Notes under the pieces: model-generated
Database searches by the model: none
The model's input: the letters and a program-made list of their open reading frames with translations, nothing else
Told to the model about the DNA's origin: nothing
Part shown: piece by piece, positions 54,947 through 57,250 of the stretch
Layout: each line of letters starts with the position of its first letter
Position numbering within the stretch: the stretch's first letter is position 1
Made by a program: the position numbers and the translations under genes
NCBI GenBank assembly: GCA_903913285.1
Contig: CAIWKO010000024.1
Coordinates: forward strand, 1-57,250
From: an uncultured Bacteroidales bacterium
Lineage (GTDB): Bacteria > Bacteroidota > Bacteroidia > Bacteroidales > CAIWKO01
Direction of reading: 5' to 3'
DNA length: 57,250 bases

Positions 54947-55643
54947 TCTCAATCAAAGTATATTGTTCTAAAAATTCAATAATTGTTTGCCTAGTATTAA
55001 ACATCAGCACATCAATAATAGAAAGCCAAGGTACAAATTTTTCTGCATTTTGCTTGTATAAAATGCTATTTGTTTTTAAAAAACGGAGTTGGATGTTTTC
55101 TGCAATAAACTTTTTTTTATCATACAATTCAGTACCACCAATCGGATTGATATAATATAATGCTTTTTCCTTTTTGCAAATTTCAATTATTTTCTCTTGT
55201 GCCTTAAGATGTTCTGTTTTGTATATAGAAGACGAAGGAATTACACAAATTTCCATTTGTAAAAACTCAAAGATCTTTTGAAAATGGTAAAATATATATC
55301 GCGAAAGATTTTTCTCCTGACAATTGACAATATTCGAAATAACCGGAAAGACCTCCTCAAATTCAGATGACTTCTTATAATTCATTTCTATGGTTTTCAG
55401 AAATTTCTGTTTCCAGGGATCCTCAGATAATTCGCATTCAAGAATTAAATTATTTTGAGAGGCATTTTTGATGGGAATTGAAAAGAGATAATCTTTGCCA
55501 TTCACTAAAATTCTGTTTCTGTTTATCCAACCACGCTTTATATGATTAACATCATCCAAAATAACAAATTTATCTGCAGCATGCATAAGCTGAAAATATC
55601 CAATATATGGAAACAAGTATGGCTGCATTATTGCGAGTTTCAT
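54939..55643 (-). CDS. WbqC-family protein
   Basis: The 234-residue protein has the family start KLAIMQPYLFPYIGYFQLM with FVILDDVNHIKRGWINRNRI near 28-47. WbqC proteins are found in O-antigen and other surface-polysaccharide loci and are proposed to act in amino-sugar acylation, with no settled mechanism known to me. Here it lies between an aminotransferase (4-bp overlap) and an adenylating ligase (about 8-14 bp overlap), so a place in the same pathway is clear. Confidence 0.88.
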   Translation of the reverse strand: MKLAIMQPYLFPYIGYFQLMHAADKFVILDDVNHIKRGWINRNRILVNGKDYLFSIPIKNASQNNLILECELSEDPWKQKFLKTIEMNYKKSSEFEEVFPVISNIVNCQEKNLSRYIFYHFQKIFEFLQMEICVIPSSSIYKTEHLKAQEKIIEICKKEKALYYINPIGGTELYDKKKFIAENIQLRFLKTNSILYKQNAEKFVPWLSIIDVLMFNTRQTIIEFLEQYTLIENE

Positions 55644-56752
55644 ACTTTAAAAGTCTTAATAATATTGCAAATTTTTTCAAGAACCGAAAATTCAAGAACC
55701 GGATAGATCGGCAAACAAAGAACCTGAGCGGCAATTTTTTCAGCCACGGGTAAATTATCGGGCATGGCAGATTCCAATGATTTATAAGGGGAAAAATTAC
55801 TAATCAGCGGATAAAAATACTTGCGACTATATATATTTTCAGTTTTGAGCTTTTCGAAAACATCATTTCTTGTCCTACCATATTTGATATTATCAATTAA
55901 AATCGGGAAATAGGAATAATTGTGCGTTACATTTTCAATTTCGTCAAAAGTATTAATACCTTTTATCTCTTTCAAAAGCTCACGATACCGTTCAGCTATT
56001 TTCTTTCTTCGGGCAATAGCCTCATCAACATACTTCAGTTGTAGCAAACCAAATGCAGCCTGAATTTCGTTCATTTTGGCATTGATACCCGGGGCAACTA
56101 CAGTTGTTTCGTCGTGAAATCCAAAGTTTTTCAGATCATCGATACGTTTTTTTGTTTTTTCGTCGTGGCAAACAATAGCGCCTCCTTCAAAGGTATTGAA
56201 AACCTTGGTAGCATGAAAACTGAGCACCGATAGATCGCCATAACCGGCAATAGAAATTCCATTTTGCTTAACCCCGAAAGCATGAGCAGCATCATAAATT
56301 ACTTTAAGCCCATAAGTATCGGCAATTTTCTGTATCTGATCGTGTTTGCAAGGATTTCCATATACATGAACCGGTAAAATAGCTGTTGTATGCGGTGTAA
56401 TTGCGGCTTCTATTTTATCAGGGTTCAAATTAAAGCTTTCTTTTTCGATATCGACAAACACTGGTTTTATACCGTTCCACCATAAAGAATGAGTGCTGGC
56501 CACAAAACTAAAAGGCGTTGTAATTACTTCGCCTGTAATTTTAAGGGTTTGCAATGCCGTTATCAATGCCAATGTGCCGTTAGCAAAGAGCGAAATATAT
56601 TTAACCCCCAAATAATTGCATAAAGCTTTTTCCAATTCCTGATGAAACTTTCCATTATTTGTGAGCCATTTATTTTCCCATATTTCCTGCAAATAAGGAG
56701 TAAATTCTTCTAAGGGAGGCAAAAAGGGTTGGGTAACAAATATTGAATCCAT
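55640..56752 (-). CDS. DegT/DnrJ/EryC1/StrS-family sugar aminotransferase
   Basis: The 370-residue PLP enzyme has the catalytic Lys183 in SFHATKVFNTFEGG, plus AAHAFGV near 155-161 carrying the cofactor-contact residues. It resembles VioA/FdtB-type aminotransferases, which form 3- or 4-amino-6-deoxy sugars on dTDP or similar nucleotides. First gene of the cassette; it overlaps WbqC by 4 bp. It differs from the RffA/WecE at 44454, so two distinct amino sugars may be made. Confidence 0.88.
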   Translation of the reverse strand: MDSIFVTQPFLPPLEEFTPYLQEIWENKWLTNNGKFHQELEKALCNYLGVKYISLFANGTLALITALQTLKITGEVITTPFSFVASTHSLWWNGIKPVFVDIEKESFNLNPDKIEAAITPHTTAILPVHVYGNPCKHDQIQKIADTYGLKVIYDAAHAFGVKQNGISIAGYGDLSVLSFHATKVFNTFEGGAIVCHDEKTKKRIDDLKNFGFHDETTVVAPGINAKMNEIQAAFGLLQLKYVDEAIARRKKIAERYRELLKEIKGINTFDEIENVTHNYSYFPILIDNIKYGRTRNDVFEKLKTENIYSRKYFYPLISNFSPYKSLESAMPDNLPVAEKIAAQVLCLPIYPVLEFSVLEKICNIIKTFKV

Positions 56753-56874
56753 AATTTATATTACGATTGAAACTTAAGCATAATAAACACGAATAAAGTG
56801 AATCCCATTTATTTTAAACTATTACAAAATTAGCAAATAAAATTTAAATCCTTTTCTTTGTTCAATTTTTTATG

Positions 56875-56882
56875 TATTTTTG
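56875..56882 (+). promoter_or_regulatory. Putative -7 element for the partial gene at 56930
   Basis: TATTTTTG matches TAnnTTTG and lies 47 bp before the ATG at 56930. It is divergent from the aminotransferase gene. TTTG at 56857-56860 is too close for a standard -33 element. Confidence 0.5.
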
Positions 56883-56929
56883 TAACAATTGAACCAAAAA
56901 CAAAGACGTTTAATTAAATTTATTTACTA

Positions 56930-57250
56930 ATGAAAAGATGTTTGCTCATACTTTTTTTTGCTCTTATTAGCATAAATTTATTCTCACAGTTTCGTCCTTC
57001 TCAAGTTTCCGGCTTACAACTTTGGTTAAAAGCTGATTCTGCAATTAGTTTAAACGGCTCAACTGTGAGCCAATGGAACGATTGTAGCTCTAATGGTAAT
57101 AATGCAGCACAAGTTACATCAGCTTATCAGCCATTATTTGTTACAAATGCTTTGAATGGTCTACCAATAACAAGATTTGATGGCGTGAATGATTATTTGT
57201 TATTTTCTAATATTAATCTTTCTAAACTTTCTATTTTTTGTGTGTTTAAA
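56930..57250 (+). CDS. Secreted LamG/concanavalin-like domain protein, N-terminal part
   Basis: The 107 visible codons encode a signal peptide (MKRCLLILFFALISINLFSQ) and then GLQLWLKADSAI, VSQWNDCSSNGNNA and ITRFDGVNDYL, the start of a LamG/concanavalin-like domain common in large T9SS-exported proteins of this phylum. The frame is open at the window edge. Whether it ends in a T9SS sorting domain cannot be seen. Confidence 0.85.
   Translation, partial: MKRCLLILFFALISINLFSQFRPSQVSGLQLWLKADSAISLNGSTVSQWNDCSSNGNNAAQVTSAYQPLFVTNALNGLPITRFDGVNDYLLFSNINLSKLSIFCVFK

Overview
The window comes from a member of the Bacteroidota, probably class Bacteroidia. The sequence evidence is gliding-motility genes gldD and gldE beside ssb, a gingipain-type C25 peptidase ending in a type IX secretion (T9SS) sorting domain, DUF5686 and FadL-like outer-membrane proteins, a futalosine hydrolase, and promoter elements of the Bacteroidota form TAnnTTTG with almost no Shine-Dalgarno sequences. 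The DNA is AT-rich overall, with visibly GC-richer islands at about 5.4-8.5 kb and in aspS.

Layout. 1-5.3 kb is accessory: the end of one ORF6N-domain gene, a minus-strand block of small and membrane proteins (two with zinc ribbons), a candidate structured ncRNA with its own terminator, and a second ORF6N gene broken by one missing base. 5.4-12.5 kb is core: a CPBP protease, a PIN-PhoH ATPase, an alpha/beta hydrolase, gldD-gldE-ssb and proS. 12.5-21.4 kb carries cell-surface genes: a lipoprotein with a 42-bp repeat, a FadL-like protein, the C25 peptidase, and the first of two paralogous helical plus carboxypeptidase-regulatory-like proteins. 21.6-24 kb holds divergent aspS and tadA. 24-29.1 kb is a minus-strand glycan operon (GT2, GT4, methyltransferase, two flippase-like membrane proteins). 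29.5-37.3 kb has an MFS transporter, mqnB, a nucleotide kinase-dCMP deaminase pair, lptB, a DUF5686 protein and an AhpD-like protein. 37.4-45.6 kb has a 1077-residue redox fusion, a DUF177-rpmF-fabH unit, and a wecE-miaA-radical SAM unit. 46-49.4 kb has the second paralog, an O-acyltransferase, and a partial second copy of that acyltransferase with its upstream DNA. 49.4-56.8 kb is a compact minus-strand cassette of nine genes (aminotransferase, WbqC, adenylating ligase, NeuD-like acyltransferase, acyl carrier protein, SDR, GNAT, beta-propeller protein, TylF-like methyltransferase). Its content fits synthesis of an acylated, possibly methylated amino sugar for a surface glycan. The window ends inside a secreted LamG-like protein gene.

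The most unusual non-coding feature is a set of intergenic arrays with an exact 21-bp period and different unit sequences (about 19.8-20.2, 29.2-29.5 and 36.7-36.9 kb, with a small one at 21.4 kb). Two 15-bp arrays each sit directly behind a related terminator hairpin at 47.4 and 49.0 kb. The other strong candidates for something undescribed are the paralogous proteins at 20.4 and 46.4 kb, the minus-strand ncRNA at 3.9 kb, and the carrier-protein-based sugar-acylation cassette. No tRNA, rRNA, CRISPR array, transposase or prophage structural gene was seen.
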